Below are positions 1 to 11,344 of a DNA stretch of 64,000 nucleotides, in pieces. The notes under the pieces were generated by a model. It was not told the DNA's origin, did no database searches, and saw only the letters and a list, made by a program, of their open reading frames with translations. This DNA is from Aquarana catesbeiana. Its lineage: Eukaryota > Chordata > Amphibia > Anura > Ranidae. A program made the position numbers and the translations under genes. Numbering within the stretch: the first letter of the stretch is position 1; every line of letters begins with the position of its first letter. Where the stretch lies: contig NC_133325.1 of assembly GCF_042186555.1 (NCBI RefSeq), forward strand, positions 757,685,128 to 757,749,127, written 5' to 3'.

Positions 1-55
1 AAACAAGATAGACTTGTATCTTTTTTTCAACCAGACTAACTATGTAACTGTTGAT
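1..55 (+). mobile_element. 3' tail of a CR1-type LINE
   Basis: The segment reading GACTTGTATC followed by a T run and CAACCAGACTAACTATGTAA matches the reverse complement of the 3' end of the CR1-type LINE at 47.71 kb (GACTTGTGTC, T run, CCACCTGACTAACTATGTA). Only the terminal part is in the window and the body lies to the left. It contains no coding sequence. Homology to the 47.7-kb copy is seen directly; the family name comes from the reverse transcriptase of that copy. Confidence 0.6.
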
Positions 56-117
56 ATAAGAATGCATCTGTAGAGCTTACACTCTAATATAGCACCCAAG
101 CCATGCACAAAGCTGGT

Positions 118-590
118 TTAGGGTCAGTTCACACTGGTGGGATGCCAGACATCGCATGTGATTCGCACCACATTGCTGTGCAGATCCCATGCGATGTCTG
201 TGCAATGCAAATTCAGCCATAAAAACTGTATGGTTGAATTTGCATTGCATTCAGACCTAGTGTGTGCTGTAGAAGTGAAGGAATAGGAAAATAAGGGTGT
301 TGGCTTTAGCAGTCAATTGCATTCCAGGTTGATCAATAGCTCACATTTTCATGCAGGACCCTTTTTTTTGTCCGCACCAGAAGCGGATCGCATGGGTGTA
401 AACACCCATGTGATCTGATTCCTGTTCGAATTCACAGTTCGCTCTGCGAACCAATCTGGGGGTGTCATTAACTTTGTATTGACACCCGCAGCGTTTCCCA
501 GAGGGCAGTGTGTACTGCCGGCGATTCAGGTGTGATGCTGGAACTGGATTTGCAGGGTTTCCCGCATCGCACCAGTGTGAACCGAGCCTT
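118..590. repeat. MITE with TTCACACTGG-type inverted ends
   Basis: The left end AGGGTCAGTTCACACTGGTG and the right end, read on the other strand as AGGCTCGGTTCACACTGGTG, form terminal inverted repeats. Two internal hairpins are visible, one at about 201-249 around TGCAATGCAAATTCAGCCAT and one at about 386-414 around GATCGCATGGGTGT. No open frame is present. The ends resemble those of the elements at 15.79 and 63.35 kb. The superfamily is unclear because I see no convincing target duplication. Confidence 0.6.
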
Positions 591-912
591 TTCTTTGAAT
601 TGTAGGTGAAAAACTGGAGGGTATTTTCAATGAGTCCCTTCCATGTCAGGATTAGCTTAGCTGCTGCTCACTCACGTGAAATGGAATTTGATCCCTTTAC
701 AGACTCTCTCAGCCTTATGCCTCCTGTAGTTGGCTCCTACTCCTACTTCTAAGGTTTGTAAGCCAATGTGAGGGTTTACAGCATTCTTTGATTTAGTGAT
801 GAGCTCTGTCTTTCGCAAAGCTTTATAGCTATTCATGTGTAAAAAAAAAAAGTGTACTAACATCTCTATGTGTATCTAATCTCTCTTTAATAAAATGAAC
901 TAGTGGACAAGT
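591..912. other. Unassigned intergenic stretch
   Basis: I see no gene, repeat unit or strong inverted repeat here. It has a short A run near 841-852 and otherwise mixed composition. Short open frames have no recognisable motif. Confidence 0.5.
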
Positions 913-1896
913 TTAACCGCTTGCCGACCGGCTCAAGCCGATATACTGCGGCAGAAGGGCACGTACAGGCAGATTAACGTACCTTTACGTTGCCCTTTAA
1001 GAGGCGGTTTGCAGGGGCACGCGCCGCAACCTCTGTGAGTGTGATCGCGGGTACCGCGGACTCTATGTCCGCGGGGATACCCGCGATCGTCTCACGGAGA
1101 GGAAGAACGGGGAAATGCTGATGTAAACAAGCATTTCCCTGTTCTGCCTAGTGACAGGACACTGATCACCGCTCCCTGTAATCGGGAGCGGTGATCAGTG
1201 TCGTGTCACACATAGCCCATCCCCCCACAGTTAGAATCACTCCCTAGGACACACTTAACCCCTACAGCGCCACCTAGAGGTTAACCCCTTCACTGCCAGT
1301 CACATTTACACAGTAATCAATGCATTTTTAATTGCCCTGATCGCTGTATAAATGTGAATGGTCCAAAAAATCGCACCAAAAGTGTCCGATCTGTCCGCCA
1401 TAATGTCGCAGTCACAATAAAAGTCGCTGATCGCCGCCATTACTAGTAAAAAAAAAAATATTCATAAAAATGCCATAAAACTATCCCCTATTTTGTAGAT
1501 GCTATAACTTCTGCGCAAACCAATCAATAAACGCTTATTGCGATTTTTTTTTTTACCAAAAATATGTAGAAGAATACGTATCGGCCTAAACTGAGGAAAA
1601 AAAAAATTTTAATATATTTTTTAGGGATATTTATTATAGCAAAAGTAGAAAATAATGCGTTTTTTTTTTTTCAAAATTGTCGCTATTTTTTTGTTTATAG
1701 CGCAAAAAATAAAAAACGCTGAGGTGATCAGATACCACCAAAAGAAAGCTCTATTTGTGGGGGAAAAAGGACGTCAATTTTGTTTGGGAGCCACGTCGCA
1801 CGACCGCGCAATTGTCAGTTAAAGCGACGCAGTGCCGATTTGCAAAAAGTGCTCTGGTCTTTGGGCAGCCAAATGGTCCGGGGGTTAAGTGGTTAA
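913..1896. mobile_element. TTAA-flanked piggyBac-type non-autonomous element
   Basis: The element starts TTAACCGCTTGCCGACCGGC and ends AAGTGGTTAA, so it is bounded by TTAA on both sides with short inverted ends (TTAACCRCTT). Inside are a GC-rich first third with hairpin GGAGCGGTGATCAGTG and an AT-rich right portion with several A/T runs. Similar elements occur at 35.06, 56.75, 59.36 and 60.40 kb, and the right end of the piggyBac element at 10.7 kb has the same terminus. TTAA duplication is the hallmark of piggyBac, so mobilisation by a piggyBac transposase is inferred. Confidence 0.7.
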
Positions 1897-2411
1897 GTTG
1901 AACTAAAGTCCCAAAAAATTCCTAGGAGGTAGATTTTTTAATTTTTTGGGTTTGTCGCTTCTGCTAAAAAAAAAAAAAAAAAAAAAATCCTTCTTTTTAC
2001 CTAACAATTTTATTTTCTGTGTGCACTGCACAATGCAGTGTAAACATTCGATCCATTCCCGACATCTGTAAAATTTCAAGAATGGAGCCAGGATAATGTA
2101 AATCTAATCACATCATTAGTGGCAGCCCAGTAGCCAAAAGTAAGAGGTCTCCCGTTCAGAAGATGTGCTTGAGGTGGCGGCGGTGACAGCAAAAGTGGAT
2201 CTGTCAGCGCTGGAGGACAGCAGATTAGGAGGAAGGTCCTCCATAATGTGATGTTATGCTGGGTACATCATGGAAAGATCCCCCCTCCAGCCAGCACAGA
2301 GGATAGAATTTCTATCGCCAGCTCCACTCAGCTTTTGTATGGGTCAACAAAGCCCCCCCCACCAGGTTTTGTTTCTTTGTAGTTTCAGTCTTGGAGATCC
2401 CCTACAATGTA
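1897..2411. other. Unassigned stretch before the first Tc1 element
   Basis: It contains a long A run (about 1969-1987) and a purine-rich segment near 2150-2230 but no gene or terminal repeats that I can recognise. The TA at 2410-2411 is the left target dinucleotide of the Tc1 element that follows. Confidence 0.5.
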
Positions 2412-2789
2412 CAGTGCCTTGAAAAAGTATTCATACCCCGTGACATGTTCCACATTTTGTCATGTTACAACCAAAAACATAAATGAATTTTATTGGGATT
2501 TTATGTGATAGGCCAATGCAAAGTGGCACATAATTGTGAAGTGGAAGGAAAATGATAAATGTTTTTTCAAAATTAAAAAAAAAAAATGTTGAAAAGTGTG
2601 GCGTGCATTTGTATTCAGCCCCCTTTACTCTGATACCCCTAACTAAAATCTAGTGGAACCAATTGCCTTCAGAAGTCACCTAATTAGTACATAGAGTCCA
2701 CCTGTGTGTAATTTAATCTCAGTATAAATACAGCTGTTCTGTGAAGCCCTCAGAGGTTTGTTAGAGAACCTTAGTGAACAAACAGCATC

Positions 2790-3765
2790 ATGAAGGCCAA
2801 GGAGAAGTTTAGAGCGGGGTTAGGTTATAAAAAAATATCCCAAGCTTTGAACATCTCAAGGAGCACTGTTCAATCCATCATCTGAAAATGTAAACAGTAT
2901 GGCACAACTACAAACCTACCAAGACATGGCCGACCACCTAAGCTAACAGGCTGGGCAAGGAGAGCATTAATCAGAGAAGCAGCCAAGAGGCCCATGGTAA
3001 CTCTGGAGGAGCTGCAGAGATCCACAGCTCGGGTGGGAGAATCTGTCCACAGGACAACTATTAGTTGTGCTCTCCACAAATCTGGCCTTTATGGAAGAGT
3101 GGCAAAAAGAAAGCCATTGTCGAAAGAAAGCGATAAGAAGTCAGTTTGCAGTTTGCGAGAAGCCATGTGGGGGACACAGCAAACATGTGAAAGAAGGTGC
3201 TCTGGTCAGATGAGACTAAAATTTTACTTTTTGGCCTAAAAGCAAAACACTATGTGTGGCAGAAAACTAACACTGCACATCACCCTGAACACACCATCCC
3301 CACTGTGAAACATGGTGGTGGCAACACCATGTTGTGGGGATGCTTTTCTTCAGCAGGGACAGGGAAGCTGGTTAGAGTTGATGGGAAGATGGAGCCAAAA
3401 TACAGGGCAATCTAAGAAGAAAACCTGTCTGCAAAAGACTTGAGATTGGGGCGGAGGTTCACCTTCTAGCAAGACAATGACCCTAAACATACAGTCAGAG
3501 GTACAATGGAATGGTTTAGATCAAAGCATATTCATGTGTTAGAATGACCCAGTCAAAGTCCAGACCTAAATCCAATTGAGAATCTGTGGAAAGACTTGAA
3601 AATTGCTGTTCACAGACGCTCTTCATCCAATCTGACAGAGCTTGAGCTATTTTGCAAAGAAGAGAGGGGAAAATGTCACTCTCTAGATGTACAAAGCTGG
3701 TAGAGACATCCCCAAAAAGACTTGCAGCTGTAATTGCAGCAAAAGGAGGTTCTACAAAGTATTGA
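2790..3765 (+). pseudogene. Tc1-like transposase, decayed
   Basis: This is a DD34E-type transposase that would cut and paste element A at TA sites. Translation from the ATG at 2790 gives a helix-turn-helix region (GLGYKKISQALNISRSTV) that is shorter than usual near the N-terminus, then an in-frame TGA at about residue 30. Later pieces are recognisable in other frames: VTLEELQRS (2994 on), the catalytic LWSDETKI (about 3199), TVKHGGG, and the PDLNPIENLW block around 3560. The end STKY-stop is at 3765. Several stops and shifts make it non-functional. Family assignment rests on these motifs. Confidence 0.85.
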
Positions 3766-4198
3766 CTCAGGGGGGCTGAATACAAATGGACGCCACACTT
3801 TTCACATATTTATTTGTAAAATACCGTAATTTTGAAAAACATTTATCATTTTCCTTAGCGCTAACACTCACGCATGCACCATACCCGTCCCTTAGTGGTA
3901 TAGTGTCTGAACAGATCAATATCTGATCTGATCAGAACTATATTAGCGTCCCCAGCAGTATAGGATTCCCAAAAATGCAGTGTTAGCGGGATCAGCCCAG
4001 ATACCTGCTAGCACCTGCGTTTTGCCCCTCCGCCCAGCCCACCCAAGTGCAGTATCGATCGATCACTGTCACTTACAAAAACACAACACACATAACTGCA
4101 GCTTTTGCAGAGTCAGGCCTGATCCCTGCGAACGCTAACAGTTTTTTTGGTAGTGTTTGAATCAGTCGCTGACAGTCAGAAGCTTTTTTTACCTGTGA

Positions 4199-4660
4199 AT
4201 AAATTAATTAGGAAGGTCTGCGTTTAGGACGTGTGTGAAGGTTGCATCCTCCCCAAAAAAAACCCGTAAGAGGGCTCTAGAATATAAAAAGAAAGAAAAT
4301 ATGAGGGGGCGAGTGGCGCTATCTATATATAAAATAGTGCTCTACCAAATCACTCTGTTATAAGCAGAGGATCACTATACTATCATGATATTTACGTTTG
4401 GATGTTTTATGCACTGATATAAGGAGAGGATTTATTTTTATGTTACACTAATTTGTAAGCCATTACACTTCTGGTGATAACTCCTCCTGTGTAGGATTGG
4501 TGCCCACACCTAGAGGGCCTTAGTACTCACCTACTGGGGTAGGTGAGGTGTGATAACCATTACACTATCACCTTTCTGGTAACTGTTTTGTTTTAATATA
4601 TTCCACAATAGCACTGTGTCTTTTAATATTTAGCCACTATAGAGTGATTTGGTAGAGCAC
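4199..4660. mobile_element. Insertion in piggyBac leader with 14-bp duplication
   Basis: The sequence TTTTTTACCTGTGA occurs just before (to 4198) and just after (4661-4674), as expected for a target-site duplication. Inside, GTGCTCTACCAAATCACTCT at 4337-4356 is perfectly inverted at 4641-4660. A 14-bp duplication suggests retroposition, while the inverted repeat suggests a foldback, so the class is unresolved. Removing it would rejoin the piggyBac leader to the start codon at 4710. Confidence 0.6.
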
Positions 4661-4709
4661 TTTTTTACCTGTGAGTCTCACTAGTGTACCAGTAAATTCA
4701 GAGACCAAA

Positions 4710-6671
4710 ATGTCAAATCGAAGGTACAGTAGTGAAGAGGCCTACACGTTTCTGAGCATGACAGATAGTGAAGAGGAAGTCACTCATCTGTCAGATTTAA
4801 GCTCAGAATACGAACCTGTAGAGGACAGCGACTCCATGACAGATAGCTCTGACGACGGAGTTGTGGTCCCTGTCAAGGTCAGGCGTACAAGACCCCGTTC
4901 TTCTGCTGTCGTTGAGGTGCAAGAACCGCAGGGCTCTCGTATGGAGCAGAGATCCAGTACTAGCGCCGCTCATCCTTATGGTGAACTGGCAAGCACCAGC
5001 GGCCTAGTACACCCTGGTCGTACATCCAGCACTGCAGTATCACGTGGGGACATGGCGAGTCCCATAAGTGCAGTTCAAGCTGGCGAGGTGGCTAGCACGA
5101 GTAGTGTCCTGCTGCCACCAAGAAGAAGACAAAGACAGGACCGTCGAGCCCATAGTGCCCTTCCTGCTGCATTCGCCAATCCTAATTGAGAGCCCACCAC
5201 TTCTGCAGCATCCGTACTTCCACCATTCACTGGCCAACCTGGAATTCAGGTGGAAACAGTTGATTTTACGTCACTTGATTTTTAGTCGCTGTTTTTCACC
5301 GAAGATCTCTATAGATCTATTGTGGACCAAAGCAATTTATATGTTGGTCAATTCATCACCGCTAATCCCCAGCTGACCCTTGCCAGAGATTGGAAACCAA
5401 TCACGGTTTCCGAATTTAAGATCTTCCTGGGCCTATCCCTCCTCATGGGCATAACTAAAAAGAGTGAGTTGCGGTCATATTGGTCCACTGACCCAATTCA
5501 CCATATGCCGTGTTCTCTGCCTCCATGACCAGGACACGATACGAGCAGATTTTGCGGTTCATGCACTTCAATGATAAGGAACTATGTCGTCCTCGCTGTG
5601 ACCCTGAATTTGACTGGCTCTACAAGATTCGGCCCCTCGTAAACCACTTCAACCAACGATTTGCAGCCTTGTTTGCTCCCCATCAATTTGTCTGCGTTGA
5701 TGAGTCCCTGATTATGCTTGCTAGCCGCTTGTCATTCATACAGTATCTTCCCAGCAAGCGTGCCAGATTTGGGGTCAAGATGTATAAACTCTGTGACAGG
5801 GCCACAGGCTATACATATAGATTTATGGTTTATGAGGGAAGAGATAGTTACGTAGAGTCGGAGAACTGCCCAGACTGCATAGGGAGCGCTGGTAAGATTG
5901 TGTGGGACTTGGTATCATCCTTATTCGGAAAGTGGTACCACTTGTATGTGGACAATTATTACACAAGCGTGCCACTTTTTAGTCACATGTTTGATCATCA
6001 AATTGGCGCAAGTGGCACCGTGCGATGTAGTCGCCGGGGCTTACCCCAGCGGCTTGTAGATTCCTGTCTTAGGCTGGGGGAGAGAGCCTGCTTAAGATGT
6101 AATAATTTGCTCGCTGTGAAGTGGAGGGATAATAAGAATGTTTTCGTTCTTTCCTCCCTTCATGCAGACACGACTGTCCAAATTCCTATGGCAACTGGTG
6201 TTGTGGAGAAACCCCTCTGTATCCATGAATATAACCTTAATAAGGGAGGGGTGGACCTCAAAGACCAGTTGTTGGCGCCGTACCTAATTTGCTTTAAGGC
6301 CAGACGCTGGTACAAAAAAGTGTCTATATTTATTCCAATTGGCTCTGCTGAATGCTTTTGTGCTATACAGAGCTTCAGGACGAACTGGATCCTTCCTTAA
6401 ATTCCAGGAAGAGATCATCACAGCCCTTCTGTTTCCAGACGGTGCTGTGGCCCAACTTCCCAATCCAAATGCAGTAAGCCAGCTGCCTGAGAGGCATTTT
6501 CCGCATGTCCTCTCTGGTACCCCTACCCAAAGAAATCCCCAAAGAAGATGTGTCTGTAGAAAGCGTGGATATAGGCGTGACACCCACTTTTATTGTCCCT
6601 CCTGTCCTGACCAACCTGGTCTTTGCATTGGTGACTGTTTTGAACTCTACCACACACTAATTGAGTATTAG
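4710..6671 (+). pseudogene. piggyBac transposase, two stops and two frameshifts
   Basis: The ATG at 4710 opens a serine- and acid-rich N-terminus typical of piggyBac transposases (MSNRRYSSEEAY). Stops interrupt it at 5187-5189 (TGA) and about 5284 (TAG). The frame then shifts near 5510 and again near 6338. The DDE core is clear: the first Asp in VCVDESL, the second in HLYVDNYYTS and the third in GGVDLKDQ. The C-terminus (about 6540-6650) has the cysteine/histidine-rich cross-brace zinc domain (CVCRKRG, YCPSC, GLCIGDC, YH). Expected length is about 600-650 residues and the pieces sum to that. All family-defining residues are present but the frame is broken, so it is inactive as it stands. Confidence 0.9.
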
Positions 6672-6954
6672 CGTAGGGTACAGCACTACACAGTCCTAGG
6701 CACACGTACACAGGGTCTCGAAAGATGTGATGGCCATCACATTTTGAGAGACCCTAATCTGCAACGTTCAGTTTAAAGTTTTTATAAAGTGAAAAAAAAA
6801 AAAAGGCACACAAAAACACAAATAAAAAATATGAAAGCCAAAAATAGTTGTGGCTTTATTTTTCTTCTCTCTCTCTATTGTTCTATTTCTTATGTTCGCT
6901 CTCTACTGTCCGCTCTACTGTTCGCTCACTATTGTTCTATATCTATGGTTCTCT

Positions 6955-7510
6955 CTCTGTTTTATTTTTACTATGTTTTATTGTATTTGCTTTGCAGGTA
7001 TAGTATGTTATACTGTAATGTTTGTTTTATTGTTAACCATCATTTGCTTATCAGGTACGCCATTCAGCTGCAGTACGGGTTTATTTATTCTGACAACAGC
7101 AGCGTTTGCTCCCACAATACATAAAGCCGTGACTCCAGTGCTGTCGGAGGTGATTTCAGCACCACAGTTAAAAAAAAAGAGCATATATGCCGAAGCATGG
7201 GGGCAGGGGTGGAGGAGCGATTTGCTCCTAACATTAGGAGCGGATTGCCCCCATGTTTAGGCATATATTTTTAGGCTCAGATTGTGTTCAAAAATGTTTT
7301 ATTTTGACTATGTTTTATTGTATTTACTTTGCAGGTATGGTAAGTCTTACTGTTATACTGTAGTGTTACTTTGTTTTATTGTTAACCATCATTTGCTTAG
7401 CAGGTACGCCATTCAGCTGCAGCACTGATTTATTTATCTTGACAGCAACCCACATTGCTCCCACGATATGTAAATCAGCGACTCCAGCGCTGTAGGAGGT
7501 GATTTCACCA
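6955..7510. repeat. Tandem duplication in piggyBac 3' region
   Basis: A segment of about 200 bp beginning near 6960 (ACTATGTTTTATTGTATTTG) recurs near 7303 with small differences. Both copies contain GTTAACCATCATTTGCTTA and GTACGCCATTCAGCTGCAG. The repeat period is about 342 bp. No coding sequence. Confidence 0.75.
7181..7269. repeat. Imperfect hairpin
   Basis: GCATATATGCCGAAGCATGG pairs with the inverse arm ending CATGTTTAGGCATATAT, and the inner arms TTTGCTCC and AGGAGCGGATTG close on a loop near 7233. It lies between the two copies of the 342-bp duplication. Confidence 0.6.
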
Positions 7511-7654
7511 TTACAATATATGCCCAACAAGGACTAGCCACGTACTGGTATGTTGCTGAACTTTGAGTGGTTATAATACCAGAATGATCATCTTGGTATC
7601 ATTCTTTTCAGCCAGCGGTTAGCTTTCATGTAAAAGCCATACTTGCGGCTAATT

Positions 7655-9265
7655 ATTCTCTAGACTGTGAGTACACCCCTCACATTTTTGTAAATATTCT
7701 ATTATATCTTTTCATGTGACAACACTGATGAAATTACACTTTGCTACAATGTAAAGTAGTGAGTGTATAGCTTGTATAACAGTGTAAATTTGCTGTCCCC
7801 CCAAAATAACTCAACACACAGACATTAATGTCTACACCCCTGAGTGAAAATGTCCAAATTGGGCCCAATTAGCCATTTTCCCTCCCCGGTGTCATGTGAC
7901 TTGTTAGTGTTACAAGGTCTCAGGTGTGAATGGAGAGCAGGTGTGTTAAATTTGGTGTTATCGGTCTCACTCTCTCATACTGGTCACTGGAAGTTCAACA
8001 TCGCACCTCATGGCAAAGTACTCTCTGAGGATCTGAAAAAAATAATTGTTGCTCTACATAAAGATGGCCTAGGCTATAAGAAGATTGCCAAGATCCTGGA
8101 ACTAACCTGCAGCACAGTGGCCAAGACCATACAGCAGTTTAACAGGACAGGTTCCACTCAGAACAGACCTCGCCATGCTCAATCAAAGAAGTTGAGTGCA
8201 CATGCCTGGCATCATATCCAGAGGTTGTCTTTGGGAAATAAACATATGAGTGCTGCCAGCATTGGTGCAGAGGTTGAAGGGGTGGGGAGTCAGCCTGTCA
8301 GTGTTCAGACCATATGCCGTACACTGCATCAAATTGGTCTGCATGGCTCTGTCGTCCCAGAAGGAAGCCTCTTATAAAGATGATGCACAAGAAAGTCCGC
8401 AAACAATTTGCTGAAGACAAGCAGAGTAAGGACATGGATTACTGGAACCATGTCCTGTGGTCTGAAGAGACCAAGATAAACTTATTTGGTTCAGATGGTG
8501 TCAAGCGTGTGTGGCAGCAACCAGGTGAGGAGTACAAAGACAAGTGTGTCTTGTCTACAGTCAAGCATGGTGGTGGGAGTGTCATGGTCTGGGGCTGCAT
8601 GAGTGCTGCCGACACTGGGGAGCTACAGTTCATTGAGGGAACTATGAATGCCAACATGTACTGTGACATACTGAAGCAGAGCATGATCCCCTCACTTCAG
8701 AGACTGGGCTGCAGGGCAGTATTTCAACATAACAACCCCAAACACACCTCCAAGACGACAACTGCCTTGCTAAAGAAGCTGAGGGTAAAGGTGATGGACT
8801 GGCCAAGCATGTCTCCAGACCTAAACCCTATTGAGCATCTGTGGGACATCCTCAAACGGAAGGTGGAGGAGCGCAAGGTCTCTAACATCCACCAGCTCTG
8901 TGATGTCATCATGGAGGAGTGGAAGAGGACTCCAGTGGCAACCTGTGAAGCTCTGGTGAACTCCATGCCCAAGAGGGTTAAGGCAGTGCTGGAAAATAAT
9001 GGTGGCAACACAAAATATTGACACTAGTGCCCTATTTGGACATTTCCACTTAGGGGTGTACTCACTTTTGTTGCCAGAGGTTTAGACATTAATGGCTGTG
9101 TGTTGAGGAATTTTCAGGGGACAGCCATTTTACGCTGTTATACAAGCTGTACATTCAATACTTTACATTGTAGCAAAGTGTAATTTCTTCAGTGTTTTCA
9201 CATGAAAAGATATAATAAAATATTTACAAAAATGTGAGGGGTGTACTCACTTCTGTGAGATACTG
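7655..9265 (+). mobile_element. Tc1-like element B
   Basis: The right end reads GTGTACTCACTTCTGTGAGA followed by TACTG and TA at 9266-9267. The left end is a degraded version (GTGAGTACACCCCTCACATT at about 7667). Subterminal sequence GTAAATATTCTATTATATCT on the left is matched inversely on the right, and a second inner inverted block lies near 7830 and 9050. It sits inside the 3' part of the piggyBac element. Confidence 0.85.
8000..9021 (+). pseudogene. Tc1-like transposase B, start lost and frameshifted
   Basis: The reading frame starts where a family Met is expected but the codon is ATC (8000-8002). The paired helix-turn-helix DNA-binding region follows (KVLSEDLKK, GYKKIAKILELTCSTVAK). A shift of two bases near 8345-8348 moves the catalytic half into another frame ending TGA 9019-9021. 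In the DDE core the first motif reads WSEETK, with Glu where Asp is normal. The second reads QHNNPKHTSK, in which the usual Asp is absent. The third, PDLNPIEHLW, is intact. Loss of two catalytic Asp residues and the frameshift make this copy inactive. Motifs are read directly; the expected residues are family knowledge. Confidence 0.9.
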
Positions 9266-10736
9266 TATGTAAACAGCAATTGCACCATGCATGTGAGGTA
9301 ACACCGTGAAGGTCAGATCGAGGGCAGTCATTTTAGCAGTAGACCTCCTCTGTAAATCTAAAGTGGCAACCTGTAAAGGTTTTTAAAGGCTTTTAAAAAT
9401 GTATGTAGTTTGTCACCGCTGCACGTTTCTGCGCAATTTTAAAGCATGTCGTGTGTGGTATCCATGTACTCGGCCTAAGATCATCTTTTTTATTCCATCA
9501 AACATTTGGGTGATATAGTGTGTTTTGGTGCATTAAAATTAAAAAAAGTGTTTTTTTCCAAAAAAAAATGCATTTGAAAAATCGCTGCAGAAATACTGTG
9601 AGAAAAAAAAGTTGCAGCACCCACCATTTTAATCTGTAGGGCCTTTGCTTTAAAAAAAAAGATATAATGTCTGGGGGTTCAAAGTAAATTTTCTAGCAAA
9701 AAAATATATTTTTTCTTGTAAACAAAAAGTGTCAGAACTGGCTTTGTCTTCAAGTGGTTAGAAGAGTGGGTGATGTGTGACATAAGCTTCTAAATGTTGT
9801 GCATAAAATGCCAGGACAGTTCAAAATCCCCCCAAATAACCCGTTTTTAGAAAGTAGACCCTCCAAGCTATTTGCTGAAAGGCATTTCGAGTTCATGGAA
9901 TATTTTATATTGTGACACAAGTTTCGGGAAAATTACAAACTTTTTTTCGGGGTCCTGTACGCAGTTAGGCTCCCAAAAAGTCTCACATATGAGGTACCCC
10001 CACACTCAAAGGGGAAGCAGCAGAACAAATTTTGGGGTGTAATTCCACATATAACCATGGCACATGTATGCAATATATCATTTAGTGACAACTTTGTGTA
10101 ATTTTTTTTTTTTTTTTAGTCATTTTTCAATCACTTGTGACAATAAAATAAAATATTCAATGGGCTCAACATGCCTCTCAGCAATTTCCTTGGGGTGTCT
10201 ACTTTCCAAAATGGGGTCATTTGGGGGGGGTTTGTACTGCCCTGCCATTTTAGCACCTCAAGAAATGAGTTGGGCAGTCATAAACTAAAAGCTGCGTAAA
10301 TTCCAGAAAATGTACCCTAGTTTGTAAACACTATAACTTTTGCGCAAACCAATAAATATACGTTTATTGACATTTTTTTTACCATAGACATGTGGCTGAA
10401 TACATTTTGGCCTAAATGTATGACTAAAATTGAGTTTATTGGATTTTTTTATAACAAAAATTAGAAAATATCGTTATTTTTCGAACGTTTCAGTCTTTTT
10501 TCGTTTATATCACCAAAAATAAAAATCGCAGAGGCAATCAAATACCATCAAAAGAAAGCTCTATTTGTGGGAAAAAAGGATGCAAATTTTTTTTGGGTAC
10601 AACAGTGCATGACGGCGCAATTACCAGTTAAAGCAGCGCAGTGCCAAATTGTAAAAAGTGCTCTGGTCATTGAGCAGCCAAATCTTCCGAGGCTGAAGTG
10701 GTTAAAGGGGTATGAATACTTTTTCAAGGCACTGTA

Positions 10737-11235
10737 GATTAGCTTGTACACCCTGATAAAGTGCACCTGTGTACAGACTATGGACATATACTGTATATAC
10801 ATACATATTCTTGGCAATAAACAGCTTTTACGGCTAAGTGCTCTTTTTGAGAAAAATAACAAATGTACATATTTTTGCAGGAAACAAATGTGTATTTATC
10901 AGTTTTTCCCGCAGAAGCATTGTACTTGTAATCAGTGGATCAGGCATAGGCGTGCGCACAGGAGCTCTCTACTGCCCTAGCTACCCTCAGTAGGCTCACC
11001 TCTAAGAAGTCCCTGACAGGCAAAGCAAGCATATCAGAGCATAGCTCCCAACTGTCCCTCTTTTGAAACAAAAAAGACTTTTGAGACTTTTTTCAGATCC
11101 CCGTCCTCCGGGTCGACCCAAGACATTGTGCTACCTGGGACCAAAAATGAAATGCTGCCCCCCCCCCCTCAAAAAAAATATGATGCCCACCAAAAGGCCC
11201 CCACATTCATTATTTTATATCATGATAACTAAAGG
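10737..11235. other. Unassigned stretch
   Basis: No gene recognised. AGCTCCCAACTGTCCCTC at about 11,043 has an inverse-like counterpart (TTGGGAGGTACAGC) near 13,108, which could mark ends of an old element, but I see no target duplication. A C run is present at about 11,156-11,168. Confidence 0.4.
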
Positions 11236-11237
11236 GA

Positions 11238-11330
11238 ACTGGTCATGGCGGTCTACATGTATAGGAGTAGAAAGAGGACCTGTCATGGCACTATACATGT
11301 ATATAGGAGTATAAAGAGGACCTGTCATGG
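11238..11330. repeat. Short tandem repeat, about 45-bp unit
   Basis: The motif GGACCTGTCATGGC with flanking TCTACATGTATAGGAGTA is repeated about three times with a unit of 43-48 bp. It borders the 36-bp minisatellite block. Confidence 0.6.
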
Positions 11331-11344
11331 CTCTATACATACAT

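Larger units (their letters stand above)
3857..10705 (+). mobile_element. piggyBac-like element, 5' end lost, with nested insertions
   Basis: The element carries a piggyBac transposase (4710-6671) and ends at TTAA 10,702-10,705 with the terminus GGCTGAAGTGGTTAA shared with MITEs elsewhere in this window. The left side enters directly at the broken Tc1 element A at about 3857, with no TTAA terminus, so its left end is missing. Nested inside are an insertion at 4199-4660 and Tc1 element B at about 7655-9265. The part at 9270-9762 resembles the TTAA MITE at 59.36-60.4 kb. The part at 9930-10,705 is closely similar to 35.5-36.29 kb. Confidence 0.8.
2412..10734 (+). mobile_element. Tc1-like element A, split by a piggyBac element
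   Basis: The left terminus CAGTGCCTTGAAAAAGTATT follows TA at 2410-2411. Its exact inverse, AATACTTTTTCAAGGCACTG, ends at 10,734 and is followed by TA at 10,735-10,736. These two ends therefore belong to one element, although 8.3 kb apart. The original body runs 2412 to about 3856 and only about 30 bp of the right end remain at 10,707-10,734. Everything between is a later piggyBac insertion with its own nested elements. Roughly 130 bp of the right inverted repeat expected from the left copy is missing at the junction. Confidence 0.9.

Noticed and set aside
6789..7260. Hydrophobic open frames after the piggyBac gene
   Set aside because: Low-complexity CTC/TTT-rich 3' sequence that is partly duplicated at 7.3 kb. 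It looks like piggyBac non-coding end rather than a membrane protein.
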